DNA from: Halorubrum sp. CBA1229
GTDB taxonomy: Archaea; Halobacteriota; Halobacteria; Halobacteriales; Haloferacaceae
Direction: 5' to 3'
Assembly (NCBI RefSeq): GCF_003721435.2
Contig: NZ_CP054585.1
Coordinates: 62,001 to 126,000, forward strand
Length of the DNA: 64,000 bases
Part shown: one piece after another, positions 17,329 through 24,853 of the stretch
Layout: every line of letters begins with the position of its first letter
Position numbering within the stretch: the stretch's first letter is position 1
Made by a program: the position numbers and the translations under genes
Notes under the pieces: generated by a model
The model's database searches: none
Seen by the model: the letters and a program-made list of their open reading frames with translations, nothing else
What the model was told of the DNA's origin: nothing

Positions 17329-17814
17329 TCACTCGACGTAGACGGCGCCCTTCATCCCGACCGCCTCGTGGGGGGTGCACACGTAGGTGTGGATCCCGGA
17401 CTCCTCGAAGGTGTGCTCGAAGGTGTGCCCCTCCTCGCCGATGGTCTCGCTCTCGAAGTCGCCGTCGGACCCGGACACGTTGTGCTGGCCGCCCTCGCCG
17501 GTCCACTCCCACGTGACCGTCGTCCCGGACGACACCGCGACCGCCGCCGGACCGAACGCCAGCCCCTCGCCGGCGCCGACGTCGACGGTCACGGAGTCGG
17601 AGCCGGTCATGTCGACCGTCTGCTCGTAGTTGTTGGCGTCGTCGAACCAGCCGTCGTAGTCCGGCTCCTCCGAGAGGAACTGCTGGCCACCGCCGTCTCC
17701 GCTCCCGCCGTCGCCGCCGTCTCCGCTCCCGCCACAGCCGGCGAGCGCGGTGGCCGCGCCGAGCGCCGCGGTCGTTCGAACGAAGGTTCTCCGGTCGAGT
17801 GTGCGTCGGGTCAT
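17329..17814 (-). CDS. halocyanin-domain blue-copper lipoprotein
   Basis: 161 residues. A membrane-anchored type 1 copper protein. Tat signal with twin Arg in LDRRTFVRTTAALGA and lipobox ALAGC (Cys27), then a Gly/Ser/Asp linker, then one cupredoxin domain. Copper ligands: His111 in GQHN, Cys146 and His149 in CTPHE, Met154 in VGMKG. Placed in the nos region, it is a likely electron donor to NosZ (inference). The ATG chosen starts the Tat signal; the frame is open 14 codons further. A CCGAAC/GTTCGG palindrome lies at 17881-17893 in its upstream region. Confidence 0.93.
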   Translation of the reverse strand: MTRRTLDRRTFVRTTAALGAATALAGCGGSGDGGDGGSGDGGGQQFLSEEPDYDGWFDDANNYEQTVDMTGSDSVTVDVGAGEGLAFGPAAVAVSSGTTVTWEWTGEGGQHNVSGSDGDFESETIGEEGHTFEHTFEESGIHTYVCTPHEAVGMKGAVYVE

Positions 17815-17880
17815 GCGCTTCGGCGTAGGGGAGTAGGGGGAATACCTTCGGCGCATATTCCCGGACTGCGGAGGAGTGGA

Positions 17881-17893
17881 CCGAACTGTTCGG
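17881..17893. promoter_or_regulatory. CCGAAC-T-GTTCGG palindrome upstream of the halocyanin gene
   Basis: Perfect 6-base arms around one base. A TATA-like GTATATAAA lies 6 bases away at 17899-17907. The same CGAACTGTTCG core occurs at the nos promoter (24832-24842), and a two-base-spaced version occurs before the DUF2249 gene (18258-18271). Probably a binding site for a regulator shared by the region. Confidence 0.6.
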
Positions 17894-17947
17894 CTCGGTG
17901 TATATAAACGACGGCAGCGGGCCCGCGCTCGGCGCCGAGGACGCGAA

Positions 17948-18220
17948 TCAGTCGTCCGCCGCGGCCCAGATTGCCGTGACGACGCCGTCGTCGGTCTCGA
18001 CCGTGTCGTGCGCGTAGCCGCGGTCCGCGAGCTTCGGGAACAGGAACTGCGGAGCCCGGTCGTTGTGTTGCACGAGGACGGTTTCGTCCGGCAGGTCCGC
18101 GAGCAGTTCGAGCGTCTGCCGGAGCGGCTCCGGCGGGCCGAGATCGGCCACGTCGAGCGTCTCGACTTGGCGGTCGGTCGGCGCGTCCGTCTCTTCGAGG
18201 ACCGACGTCTCCGGTGTCAT
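17948..18220 (-). CDS. DUF2249 domain protein
   Basis: 90 residues. The core LDVADLGPPEPLRQTLELL, the VLVQHNDRAPQFLFPKL strand-helix and the closing strand fit the DUF2249/SirA-like small alpha/beta fold. In haloarchaea such proteins recur near denitrification, hemerythrin and iron-sulfur genes, but a biochemical role is not established. It is preceded by the palindrome at 18258-18271 and a GGGATAACTG element about 32 bases before the ATG. Confidence 0.75.
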   Translation of the reverse strand: MTPETSVLEETDAPTDRQVETLDVADLGPPEPLRQTLELLADLPDETVLVQHNDRAPQFLFPKLADRGYAHDTVETDDGVVTAIWAAADD

Positions 18221-18257
18221 GTCCGGGTATCCGCGCCCGACGGGCCCGTCAGTTATC

Positions 18258-18271
18258 CCGAACGTGTTCGG
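18258..18271. promoter_or_regulatory. CCGAAC-GT-GTTCGG palindrome upstream of the DUF2249 gene
   Basis: Six-base perfect arms with a GT spacer (CGAA-N4-TTCG core), about 38 bases before the ATG at 18220 and directly upstream of a TATA-like GGGATAACTG on the minus strand. A palindromic element has been reported at haloarchaeal denitrification promoters; I cannot confirm that it is this exact sequence. Confidence 0.6.
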
Positions 18272-18370
18272 TTCCGCCGTCGCGCGCCTCCCGTCGCTCG
18301 CGATACCCGCCGAGCCGACGCGCGTCGCTGGCGATTCGCTCGGTGTCGGTTCGGATTGGAGTACAGGGGA

Positions 18371-18442
18371 CGGTGGAGAACGGGAGAGCGGTGGAGTGCG
18401 GGAGAGCGGTGGAGAACTGGCGGGCGGTGGAGTGTGGGCCGG
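18371..18442. repeat. 18-base tandem repeat, four units, just 3' of nosY
   Basis: Four consecutive 18-base units each start CGGTGGAG (18371, 18389, 18407, 18425) and differ in the second half (AACGGGAGAG, TGCGGGAGAG, AACTGGCGGG, TGTGGGCCGG). The array ends four bases before the nosY stop codon. There are no spacers, so it is not a CRISPR. It may mark the 3' end of the nos transcript or be slippage debris. Confidence 0.85.
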
Positions 18443-18445
18443 AGG

Positions 18446-19414
18446 TCAGAGCCGACGCCGGCGGACGAGTCGCGCCGCGACGGCGATCGGGGCGACACAC
18501 CACGCGGCCAACGCGGCAGCGAGGGACGCCGTCGAGAGGCCGCTGCCGGCGAGGACGGCGGTGAACCCGCCGCCAGCGGTGGTCCCGAGCCCGCTCAACA
18601 CGAGCACGCGGAACGCGCTCACCGGGTTCGAGAAGACGAGCGCGGAGAGGACGGCGTCGGGGAGCTCGAACGCGGCGACGACGCCGAGCGCGATCAGGTC
18701 GTGGACCAGGACGAACCAGACCCACACGAGCAGGGCCGCGCCGAGCGCGTGCGTCTTCTCGCGGGCGACGGTCGACAACAGCACCGCGATCGCCAGGAAC
18801 GCGGCGCCGGCGCCGACGGCGCCGACGAGGAACCCGAGGAAGGACGGCCACTCGCCGAGCCCGAACTCGCGGACGATCAGCACGCCGCTGAACCCGAACC
18901 CGAGCACCGTCGCGCCCGCGAGCACCGTCAGCCGACCGAGGTACGTCCCGGCGACGACCTCGCTGCGCCGGACGGGCAGCGAGAACATCACCGCGAGCCA
19001 TCCCTCGTCCTCGCGGCCGACGACGGCGTCGTACCCGAGCGCGAGCGCCGCGAGCGGGATCAGGTACGCGGCGAGGCTCGTCAGGGACGCCACGACGCGC
19101 TCGGCGCCCTCCGGCCCGACCGCCGAGCCGCTGAACGTCAGCATCATCCCGCCGAAGACGACGAACAGGCCGGTCAGCGCGAGCGCCCAGCGGCTCCGGA
19201 CGGCGAGCCGGTACTCGGTCACGGCGACGACGAAGACGTGACGGAGCGCGCCCCGAACGCCCTCGACGGTCGGGTTTTCGGTCACCCCGGAGGTCGCCGA
19301 CGGAGACGGGGGCGTCTCGCCGTCGTCGGTCGGCTCCTCGTCCCCCGCGCTGAACACCGCCGCGTCCGGGTGGAGAGCGTCCGAACGCGTCTCCGCGGAG
19401 TCCGTCTCGGTCAT
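18446..19414 (-). CDS. nosY: nitrous oxide reductase maturation ABC permease NosY
   Basis: 322 residues. Membrane subunit of the NosDFY complex that helps assemble the copper-sulfur CuZ site of NosZ. After a ~55-residue polar acidic N-terminus, about six helices follow (VFVVAVTEYRLAVRSRWAL; LIPLAALALGYDAVVGREDEGWLAVMFSLPVRRSE is the typical NosY/ABC-2 segment). NPVSAFRVLVLSG near the C-terminus is also characteristic. Its ATG overlaps the nosF stop. Last gene of the nos operon, followed by the 18-base tandem repeat. Confidence 0.92.
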   Translation of the reverse strand: MTETDSAETRSDALHPDAAVFSAGDEEPTDDGETPPSPSATSGVTENPTVEGVRGALRHVFVVAVTEYRLAVRSRWALALTGLFVVFGGMMLTFSGSAVGPEGAERVVASLTSLAAYLIPLAALALGYDAVVGREDEGWLAVMFSLPVRRSEVVAGTYLGRLTVLAGATVLGFGFSGVLIVREFGLGEWPSFLGFLVGAVGAGAAFLAIAVLLSTVAREKTHALGAALLVWVWFVLVHDLIALGVVAAFELPDAVLSALVFSNPVSAFRVLVLSGLGTTAGGGFTAVLAGSGLSTASLAAALAAWCVAPIAVAARLVRRRRL

Positions 19415-20208
19415 GACGTCACCTCCCCGCGGTCGGCCCGCGAATCCCCCGCCTGCTCGTCGGCGACCGCCGCTCGGAAGACCGCTCGGAGCCCGCGCTG
19501 ACCGCGGCGCTCGCCCGTCGGCTCGTCGCCCGATTCCCCGATGTCGGCCGCGAGCTCCTCGATGGAGCCGGACGCGCGCACTCGACCGTCGTGGAGCACT
19601 GCCGCGCGGTCACAGAGCCGCTCGACCTCGGGGAGAACGTGCGAGCAGAAGACCACCGTCGCGTCCGTCTCGGCGGTGATCTCCTCGACGATGACGTGGA
19701 ACTCGTCGACGCCGCGGGGGTCGAGCCCCGCGGTCGGCTCGTCCAGTATCAGAACGTCGGGGTCCGGAAGCAGCACCGTCGCCAGACCGAGTCGACGTTG
19801 CATCCCGTTCGAGTAGCCCGAGACGCGGCGGTCGGCCTCGTCCGGGGTCAGCCCGACGCGCTCGACGGTGCGAGCGACCCGTCCGTCCCCCGGGAGCCCG
19901 CGGATCGCCGAGTGGACGGCGAGCACCTCCCGCCCGGTGAGCCCGTCGGGGAATCCGACGTGTTCGGGGAGGTAGCCGACGCGCTCGCGGATCCGTCGCC
20001 CGTCCTCGGTCACGTCGGACCCGCCGACGGAGACCGTCCCCGCGTCCGGGCGGTCGTGACCCACGAGCAGTCGGAACAGGGTCGATTTCCCGGCCCCGTT
20101 GGTGCCCAGGATCCCGAACGTCGACCCGCTCGGGATCGAGAGCGAGAGCCCGTCGAGGGCGGTCACGTTTCCGTACGCCTTCCGAACGTCGCTCGCGTCG
20201 ATTCTCAT
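19411..20208 (-). CDS. nosF: nitrous oxide reductase maturation ATPase NosF
   Basis: 265 residues. ABC ATPase of the NosDFY complex. Walker A GTNGAGKST, Q-loop GYLPEHVGFPDGLTG, signature VSGYSNGMQRRLGLATVLL, Walker B VLILDEPTAGLDP, H-loop CSHVLPE. The last ~30 residues are a polar extension. The start MRIDASDVRKAYGN overlaps the nosD stop by four bases, and the stop overlaps nosY, indicating tight co-translation. Confidence 0.94.
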   Translation of the reverse strand: MRIDASDVRKAYGNVTALDGLSLSIPSGSTFGILGTNGAGKSTLFRLLVGHDRPDAGTVSVGGSDVTEDGRRIRERVGYLPEHVGFPDGLTGREVLAVHSAIRGLPGDGRVARTVERVGLTPDEADRRVSGYSNGMQRRLGLATVLLPDPDVLILDEPTAGLDPRGVDEFHVIVEEITAETDATVVFCSHVLPEVERLCDRAAVLHDGRVRASGSIEELAADIGESGDEPTGERRGQRGLRAVFRAAVADEQAGDSRADRGEVTS

Positions 20209-21719
20209 GATGTGGCCTCCGTGTCGGTCTCTCGGTCCGCGTCCGTCTCCCCCGTCTCGGTCGGTTCGTAGGCGCGCCAGTCGTGGTTCGGCTCGGTGAG
20301 CGGGCGGCGGTCGACGACGCCGGGCGCCTCGATGACGGGGAACGAGCTCTCGGCGAGCCGCACCGCCTCGAACGCCGGGCTGTTCGCGAACACCGCCGCC
20401 TGCGGCCGCTCGGCGACGATGTTCTCGACGAGTCCGACGGGGCGGTGGCGGATCTCGCTTATCCCGTCGCCGTCGCGGTCGGCGACGCGGGCGCCCGACC
20501 AGTAGTTGCCGCGGTCGGTGTCGTTCCACTCCACGAGCGTGGTTCGCGGCGTCTGGACCGCACGGTCGTTGCGGACGAGGCTGTTGCCCGCGACGACCTC
20601 GTTCTCGCTGCCGGCGGAGCTGTGGATCCCGATCGCGTTGCGGTACAACAGGTTGTCGAGGATCCGGTTGTCCTGTGCGTTGTAGATGTACAGCCCGTCG
20701 CGGTTGGCGACGAGGTGATTCCCGGCTATCGTCGACTCCTCGATGTCCTTCGCGAGGATGCCGTGGCCGCTGGTGCCCTCGCTCCGCAGGGCGGTGTTGT
20801 TCCGGACCGTCAGCCCCTCGCTCACCATGAGGGCGTAGCCGACGCCGTTGTCGGCGGCGACGTTGTCGACGAGGCGGTTGTCGTCCGAGTACATGTAGTG
20901 GACGCCGTACCGGGTGTGTCGAATCGTGTTGTTCTCGGCGAGGACGTCCGTCGCCCACGAGAAGTAGATCCCGTCCCGAGTGGCCGTGATCTCGCTGTCG
21001 CGGACGACGGTCCCGCTCGTCTCGAACAGGTGGATCCCGTTCCCGCGGTCGGTCACCGGGTAGACGTCCTCGCGGCCGTCGATACGCACGTCTTCGATCA
21101 CGGCGTCGTCGACCCCGTCAACCCAGATCCCGTAGGCCGTGTCGGTGATCCGGACCGTCTCGATCCGGGCGTCCGCGCCGGCGACGAACACCCCGGCGTC
21201 CTCGGTGTCGAGGTCGCTGCCCGAGCCGCGGATCCAGACGCCGGAGACGGTGACGTTGTCGCCGCTCAGCGTGATCACGCGCCCCTCGCCGCCGCCGTCG
21301 ATCACGGCGCCGTCCTCGCTCGCGACGATCTCGAGGTCGTCGACGCTCGCGTTCACGCGCTCCTCGAACCGGCCGTCGAGGACGACCGTGTCGCCCGGAT
21401 CAGCGGCGTCGACCGCCGCTTGCGCCGACGCGAACGACTCGCCGTCGACGGCGGCGGTCCCGTCGCGCTCGGGCGCGGTCACCTCGGTCGCCGCGACGTC
21501 TGTCGCGACGTTGAGACCGGAGGCGCCGGAGTCGTTCGCCGGGATTCCGGCTCCGACGGCGTTCGTGTATCCGTCGGCGGCGGCGGCCGCGCTGCCGGGC
21601 GCCCCGGTCGCACCCGCGGCGAGCGGGAGCGCGAGCGCGATCACGGCGACGACGCAGGCGGCCACGAGGAAGCCGGTTTCGAGCCGGCCGACCGACAGGC
21701 CGAACCGGTCACCTGACAT
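20205..21719 (-). CDS. nosD: NosD copper-site maturation protein
   Basis: 504 residues. Exported right-handed beta-helix protein that works with NosFY in CuZ assembly. An N-terminal hydrophobic segment (LVAACVVAVIALALPLAAG) serves as signal or anchor. Beta-helix repeats run from about residue 110 to 430 with the usual NN.(I/L).N.R.GI.. pattern: GIWVDGVDDAVIEDVRIDG, ENNTIRHTRYGVHYMYSDDN, GHGILAKDIEESTIAGN. DRGNYWSG near residue 415 is a conserved NosD motif. I start at MSGDRFGLSV; a longer start overlapping the upstream gene further is possible. Confidence 0.92.
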   Translation of the reverse strand: MSGDRFGLSVGRLETGFLVAACVVAVIALALPLAAGATGAPGSAAAAADGYTNAVGAGIPANDSGASGLNVATDVAATEVTAPERDGTAAVDGESFASAQAAVDAADPGDTVVLDGRFEERVNASVDDLEIVASEDGAVIDGGGEGRVITLSGDNVTVSGVWIRGSGSDLDTEDAGVFVAGADARIETVRITDTAYGIWVDGVDDAVIEDVRIDGREDVYPVTDRGNGIHLFETSGTVVRDSEITATRDGIYFSWATDVLAENNTIRHTRYGVHYMYSDDNRLVDNVAADNGVGYALMVSEGLTVRNNTALRSEGTSGHGILAKDIEESTIAGNHLVANRDGLYIYNAQDNRILDNLLYRNAIGIHSSAGSENEVVAGNSLVRNDRAVQTPRTTLVEWNDTDRGNYWSGARVADRDGDGISEIRHRPVGLVENIVAERPQAAVFANSPAFEAVRLAESSFPVIEAPGVVDRRPLTEPNHDWRAYEPTETGETDADRETDTEATS

Positions 21720-22482
21720 GGTCGCCACCACCGATCTCCGGGTTCCGGTCGGCGTCTCGGTCCCGCTCGGACTCATCGCTCGGTTCCTCGTCGCGGTCGC
21801 GGATCGCTCCGGGGAATGCGCGGGCCAGTTCCGGGAGCTCGTCGACCGTCGCGTCGAGGTCCCGCGCGAGGTACGCGACGGCGAGCAGCGCGACCGCGAC
21901 GAGGGTCATGTAGCCGCCCGGTCCGAACCACGCGAAGCCGCTGATGTTGGCCACCGCGTAGGGGCCCAGAAGCGGCGGCGTGAACGATTCGATGCCGCGG
22001 AGCGGCGCGTTCGGGTCCAGCGAGTGACCGGCCTGGTAGAGCCGGTACTGGATGAACGCGAACATGCCGACGAAGACGGCGATCGTCCCGACGAGCTGCG
22101 CGGTGAGCCCGGCTTTGAGCTTGCGGACCGTCGGCGCGAACGCGACGAAGGCGCCGGTGAAGGCGAGCCCCGCGAACACGACCGGACCGAGCAGCCACTC
22201 GGGGACGTCTATCGCCGCCTCGCTGACGTCGTAGTTCGGCTCGATGTACACCGGGTCGGGGTAGTGGAACCCGGCGTACTTGTTGAGCCCCTGTACCTCG
22301 GCGAAGTCGCCGCCCAGACGCGGATACGCGTACAGCTCGATGAGCAGCTCCTGGCCGGGATACTGCGGCGCCGTGAGCGTGATCCGCCACATCGGGACCA
22401 GCAGCGCGCCGACGAGCAGCACCGCTGCCGCCAGCGGCAGCGCGCGTCGGATCTCGGTCAACCGCGTGAGCGACGATGACAT
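21709..22482 (-). CDS. nos-cluster integral membrane protein (NosB-like position)
   Basis: 257 residues with about five helices: LPLAAAVLLVGALLVPMW, WLLGPVVFAGLAFTGAFVAF, LVGTIAVFVGMFAFIQY, a reentrant region, and YMTLVAVALLAVAYLA. The outside segment WRITLTAPQYPGQELLIELY and GLNKYAGFHYP is shared, as I recall, with membrane proteins found beside nosD in bacterial clade II nos clusters. Function is unproven; a role in electron supply or copper-site maturation is inferred. It sits four bases after nosZ and overlaps nosD. The C-terminal ~40 residues are charged and cytoplasmic. Confidence 0.75.
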   Translation of the reverse strand: MSSSLTRLTEIRRALPLAAAVLLVGALLVPMWRITLTAPQYPGQELLIELYAYPRLGGDFAEVQGLNKYAGFHYPDPVYIEPNYDVSEAAIDVPEWLLGPVVFAGLAFTGAFVAFAPTVRKLKAGLTAQLVGTIAVFVGMFAFIQYRLYQAGHSLDPNAPLRGIESFTPPLLGPYAVANISGFAWFGPGGYMTLVAVALLAVAYLARDLDATVDELPELARAFPGAIRDRDEEPSDESERDRDADRNPEIGGGDHVR

Positions 22483-22486
22483 GGCG

Positions 22487-24400
22487 TTATTCCTCCGGCT
22501 CGACGATGAGCCGCGAGCGCATCTCCAGGTGCAGCGCGCTACAGAAGTGCGCGCAGTAGACCCAGTAGACGCCCGGCTCGTCGGCGGTGAACGTCACCTT
22601 CCGCGTCTCCTGCGGGGCGACGCGCATGTGGACGTCGTGGTCGGGGATCGCCACCGAGTGGAGCATGTCGCTCGTCGTCTCGATGTTCGTCACCTGCATC
22701 TCGACGGTGTCGCCCTCCGTGACGGTCATCTCCTGGAACCCGTAGTGGTTCCGCGTCGAGTACATCTCGATCTCGACGCGGTCGTCGGCGACCCGCTCCA
22801 TCGACTCCTCGCCCTCGTCGGTGTACTCGAGTTCGAGGTCGTCGGGGTCGTACGTCTTCGCGGGGTCGAGCTTCGAGCGGTGACAGATCGACGCGTCGTG
22901 CGGCTCCGCGTGTGCGGGCGAGTCCTTCACGTGTTCCATCCCGGCCTCGTCGTCGCCGATGTAGATCAGCTGGTCGTTCTCGGGGTGCTGCGGGCCGACC
23001 GGCAGGAACCGGTCTTTCGACAGCTTGTTGAGCGAGATGAGCCAGTCGCCGGCCGGGTCCTCCGTGTACGACTCCGAGGCGATCAGGTGACCGGGGTTGT
23101 AGTGGACGTCGATCTTCTCGATGACGGGGCTCTCGGACCGTGCATCGGCCTCGACGGCCTTCTCGATGTCCCACTTGACAACCTGCGAATCGATGAACAG
23201 CGACGTGTACGCGTGCCCGCGGCCGTCGTAGGCGGTGTGGAGCGGACCGAGCCCGAGCTTCGGCTGGCCGACGATGGCGTCGGTCGGATCGTCGACCTCG
23301 TCGATCTTGTCGATCTGGATGACCGACGCGGTCGGGTCGAGCTTCCCGCTCGCGATCGCGTACTTGTTATCCGGCGTGACGCTGATCCCGTGCGGGCTCT
23401 TCGGCGTCGGGATGTAGTGGACGACCGGGTCGTCGCCCTGGTTGAGCGGGCTGTCCTTTCGGCCGTCCACGACGGGGACCTCGTTTATCATCTCGTAGTC
23501 GCCCGCCTCGACGGCCGCCTCGATCCGCGGGATGTCGAACGCTTTGACGTTGTCGCGGTCCGACCGGGTCATCCCCTTCTCGGTGACGGCGCCCTCGCTG
23601 TTGTAGCCCGTGGTGAAGAAGTACCGCCCCTCCTTGCTCCCGTCCCCGTTGTCCATGTTGCCGTCGACGAGGACCTCCCACTCGACGTTCATCGACTCGG
23701 GTTCGATCGCGGCGAGGACGGCGCCGTACTCGTCGGGGTCGTGTAAGTCGCCCGTCCCGTCGTTGGGGATCGGCGTGCGGAACTCGCCGACGCCGAAGAT
23801 GAGGTCCGTGTCGGGCAGCTGCGCGCAGGACCCGTGCGTCCCCTGCTGGTTCGGGATGTCGACGATGGCGTCGGTCTCGAAATACGTCAGGTCGATCCGG
23901 GCCATCCGGCCGTTCGCCTTGTCGTTGACGTACGCGAACCGGCCGTCGTAGTCGCCGTCGGTCTGGCTGATCCGCGGGTGGTGCGTGTCGCCCCAGGTGT
24001 AGCCGCCGGCCTCCTCGAGCATCTCGCGGCTCTCGTCGTCGTGCCCGTAGCCGCGCCCGCTGTCGCGCTGGAACACCGGGATACGGATGAGCTCGCGCAT
24101 GGACGGGAGCCCGACGACGCGGACGTCCCCGGACTGACCGCCGCCGAGGAACGCGTAGTACTCGTCCATCTCGCCCGGCGGGACCGAGTGACCGGGGGCG
24201 GCCGAGACGGTCCCGTCGCCCTCGTCGCTGAGCAGGCTGGTACAGCCGGCGAGCCCGCTGAGGCCGCCGACCGCGGCCCCGGCCTTCATGAAGTCCCGTC
24301 GGCGGAGTCCGGGGAGCAGCGAATCGAACCCGTCCGGCGATTCGTTCTGCTGTTCGTCTGGTTCCTCCTCGTTCGCCGGCTGCTGAGTGTGTCGTGTCAT
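22487..24400 (-). CDS. nosZ: nitrous oxide reductase
   Basis: 637 residues. Reduces N2O to N2 outside the cell membrane. N-terminal Tat motif RRRDFMKAG (residues 33-41) followed by lipobox GLAGC with Cys53, predicting a Tat-exported lipoprotein. All seven CuZ histidines are present: His140 and 141 (DTHHP), 189 (GTHGS), 337 (SPHG), 388 (LHTA), 438 (NPGH; His433 is adjacent) and 501 (EPHD). The C-terminal cupredoxin carries CuA: His581, Cys616, Cys620, His624, Met627 in CAHFCSALHLEM. It overlaps the upstream regulator by four bases and leads nosB-like, nosD, nosF, nosY. No nosL or nosR is in the window. Confidence 0.97.
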   Translation of the reverse strand: MTRHTQQPANEEEPDEQQNESPDGFDSLLPGLRRRDFMKAGAAVGGLSGLAGCTSLLSDEGDGTVSAAPGHSVPPGEMDEYYAFLGGGQSGDVRVVGLPSMRELIRIPVFQRDSGRGYGHDDESREMLEEAGGYTWGDTHHPRISQTDGDYDGRFAYVNDKANGRMARIDLTYFETDAIVDIPNQQGTHGSCAQLPDTDLIFGVGEFRTPIPNDGTGDLHDPDEYGAVLAAIEPESMNVEWEVLVDGNMDNGDGSKEGRYFFTTGYNSEGAVTEKGMTRSDRDNVKAFDIPRIEAAVEAGDYEMINEVPVVDGRKDSPLNQGDDPVVHYIPTPKSPHGISVTPDNKYAIASGKLDPTASVIQIDKIDEVDDPTDAIVGQPKLGLGPLHTAYDGRGHAYTSLFIDSQVVKWDIEKAVEADARSESPVIEKIDVHYNPGHLIASESYTEDPAGDWLISLNKLSKDRFLPVGPQHPENDQLIYIGDDEAGMEHVKDSPAHAEPHDASICHRSKLDPAKTYDPDDLELEYTDEGEESMERVADDRVEIEMYSTRNHYGFQEMTVTEGDTVEMQVTNIETTSDMLHSVAIPDHDVHMRVAPQETRKVTFTADEPGVYWVYCAHFCSALHLEMRSRLIVEPEE

Positions 24401-24756
24401 GAGCGTTCGTCGATGTCGTCGTCACGCGCTGTTCGGACCGCGATCCGCTCGATCGCTCGATCGCCGAGAACGGCGCGGAGTTCGGCGACGAACTCCGGGA
24501 TCAGTCGTCGTCGGGCGGCCTCGGCGTCGAACCGGTAGCGGTGCCGCGTCGCCCCGCGGTGGGACTCGGTCTCCCGTTCGACGAGCCCCTTCTCGACGAG
24601 GCGGTCGACGGTCCGCTTCACCGTCGTGTACGCGACGTCGTCGCCGCGGCGCGTGACCGCGTCGTGTAGGTCGCGGGCCGCGAGTGTGTCGTCGGCGCGC
24701 CGCAGGACGGCGAGAAGCTCGCGTTCCCGCGGTCCGAGCTGTGTCCACTGGGTCAT
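24397..24756 (-). CDS. BlaI/CopY-like winged-helix regulator, first gene of the nos operon
   Basis: 119 residues. LGPRERELLAVLRRADDTLAARDLHDAV followed by VAYTTVKRTVDRLVEKGLVE matches the winged helix of BlaI/MecI/CopY repressors; RHRYRFDAEAARRRLI is the wing and linker. The short C-terminus (~35 residues) is likely the dimerisation part. It has no Cys, so it does not carry the CopY CxC metal motif. Its stop overlaps the nosZ start (ATGA), so the regulator and enzyme are co-translated. The dyad at 24779-24815 in its own leader is a plausible operator (inference). Confidence 0.82.
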   Translation of the reverse strand: MTQWTQLGPRERELLAVLRRADDTLAARDLHDAVTRRGDDVAYTTVKRTVDRLVEKGLVERETESHRGATRHRYRFDAEAARRRLIPEFVAELRAVLGDRAIERIAVRTARDDDIDERS

Positions 24757-24778
24757 GGGCGGTCGGAGCCGAAGCGAT

Positions 24779-24815
24779 CGGTTCGACCCCGCTACTGATC
24801 AGTACGGTCGAACCG
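24779..24815. promoter_or_regulatory. nested dyad in the nos operon leader
   Basis: Ten-base perfect arms CGGTTCGACC (24779-24788) and GGTCGAACCG (24806-24815) flank a 17-base centre that itself contains the perfect palindrome ACTGATCAGT (24794-24803). It lies 23-59 bases before the ATG at 24756. It could be an operator for the encoded winged-helix protein or fold as an RNA hairpin in the leader. Confidence 0.65.
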
Positions 24816-24831
24816 TCCGGGTACCTGCCGG

Positions 24832-24853
24832 CGAACTGTTCGGGGGTTTAAAT
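24832..24853 (-). promoter_or_regulatory. nos promoter: TATA box with adjacent CGAAC-T-GTTCG palindrome
   Basis: TATTTAAA on the minus strand (24846-24853) is the only clear TATA element before the nos operon; it overlaps the stop codon of the NarO-like regulator. A CGAACTGTTCG palindrome (24832-24842) lies a few bases downstream of it, with the same core and nearly the same relation to a TATA box as at 17881-17907. The leader would be about 70 bases. Confidence 0.6.
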
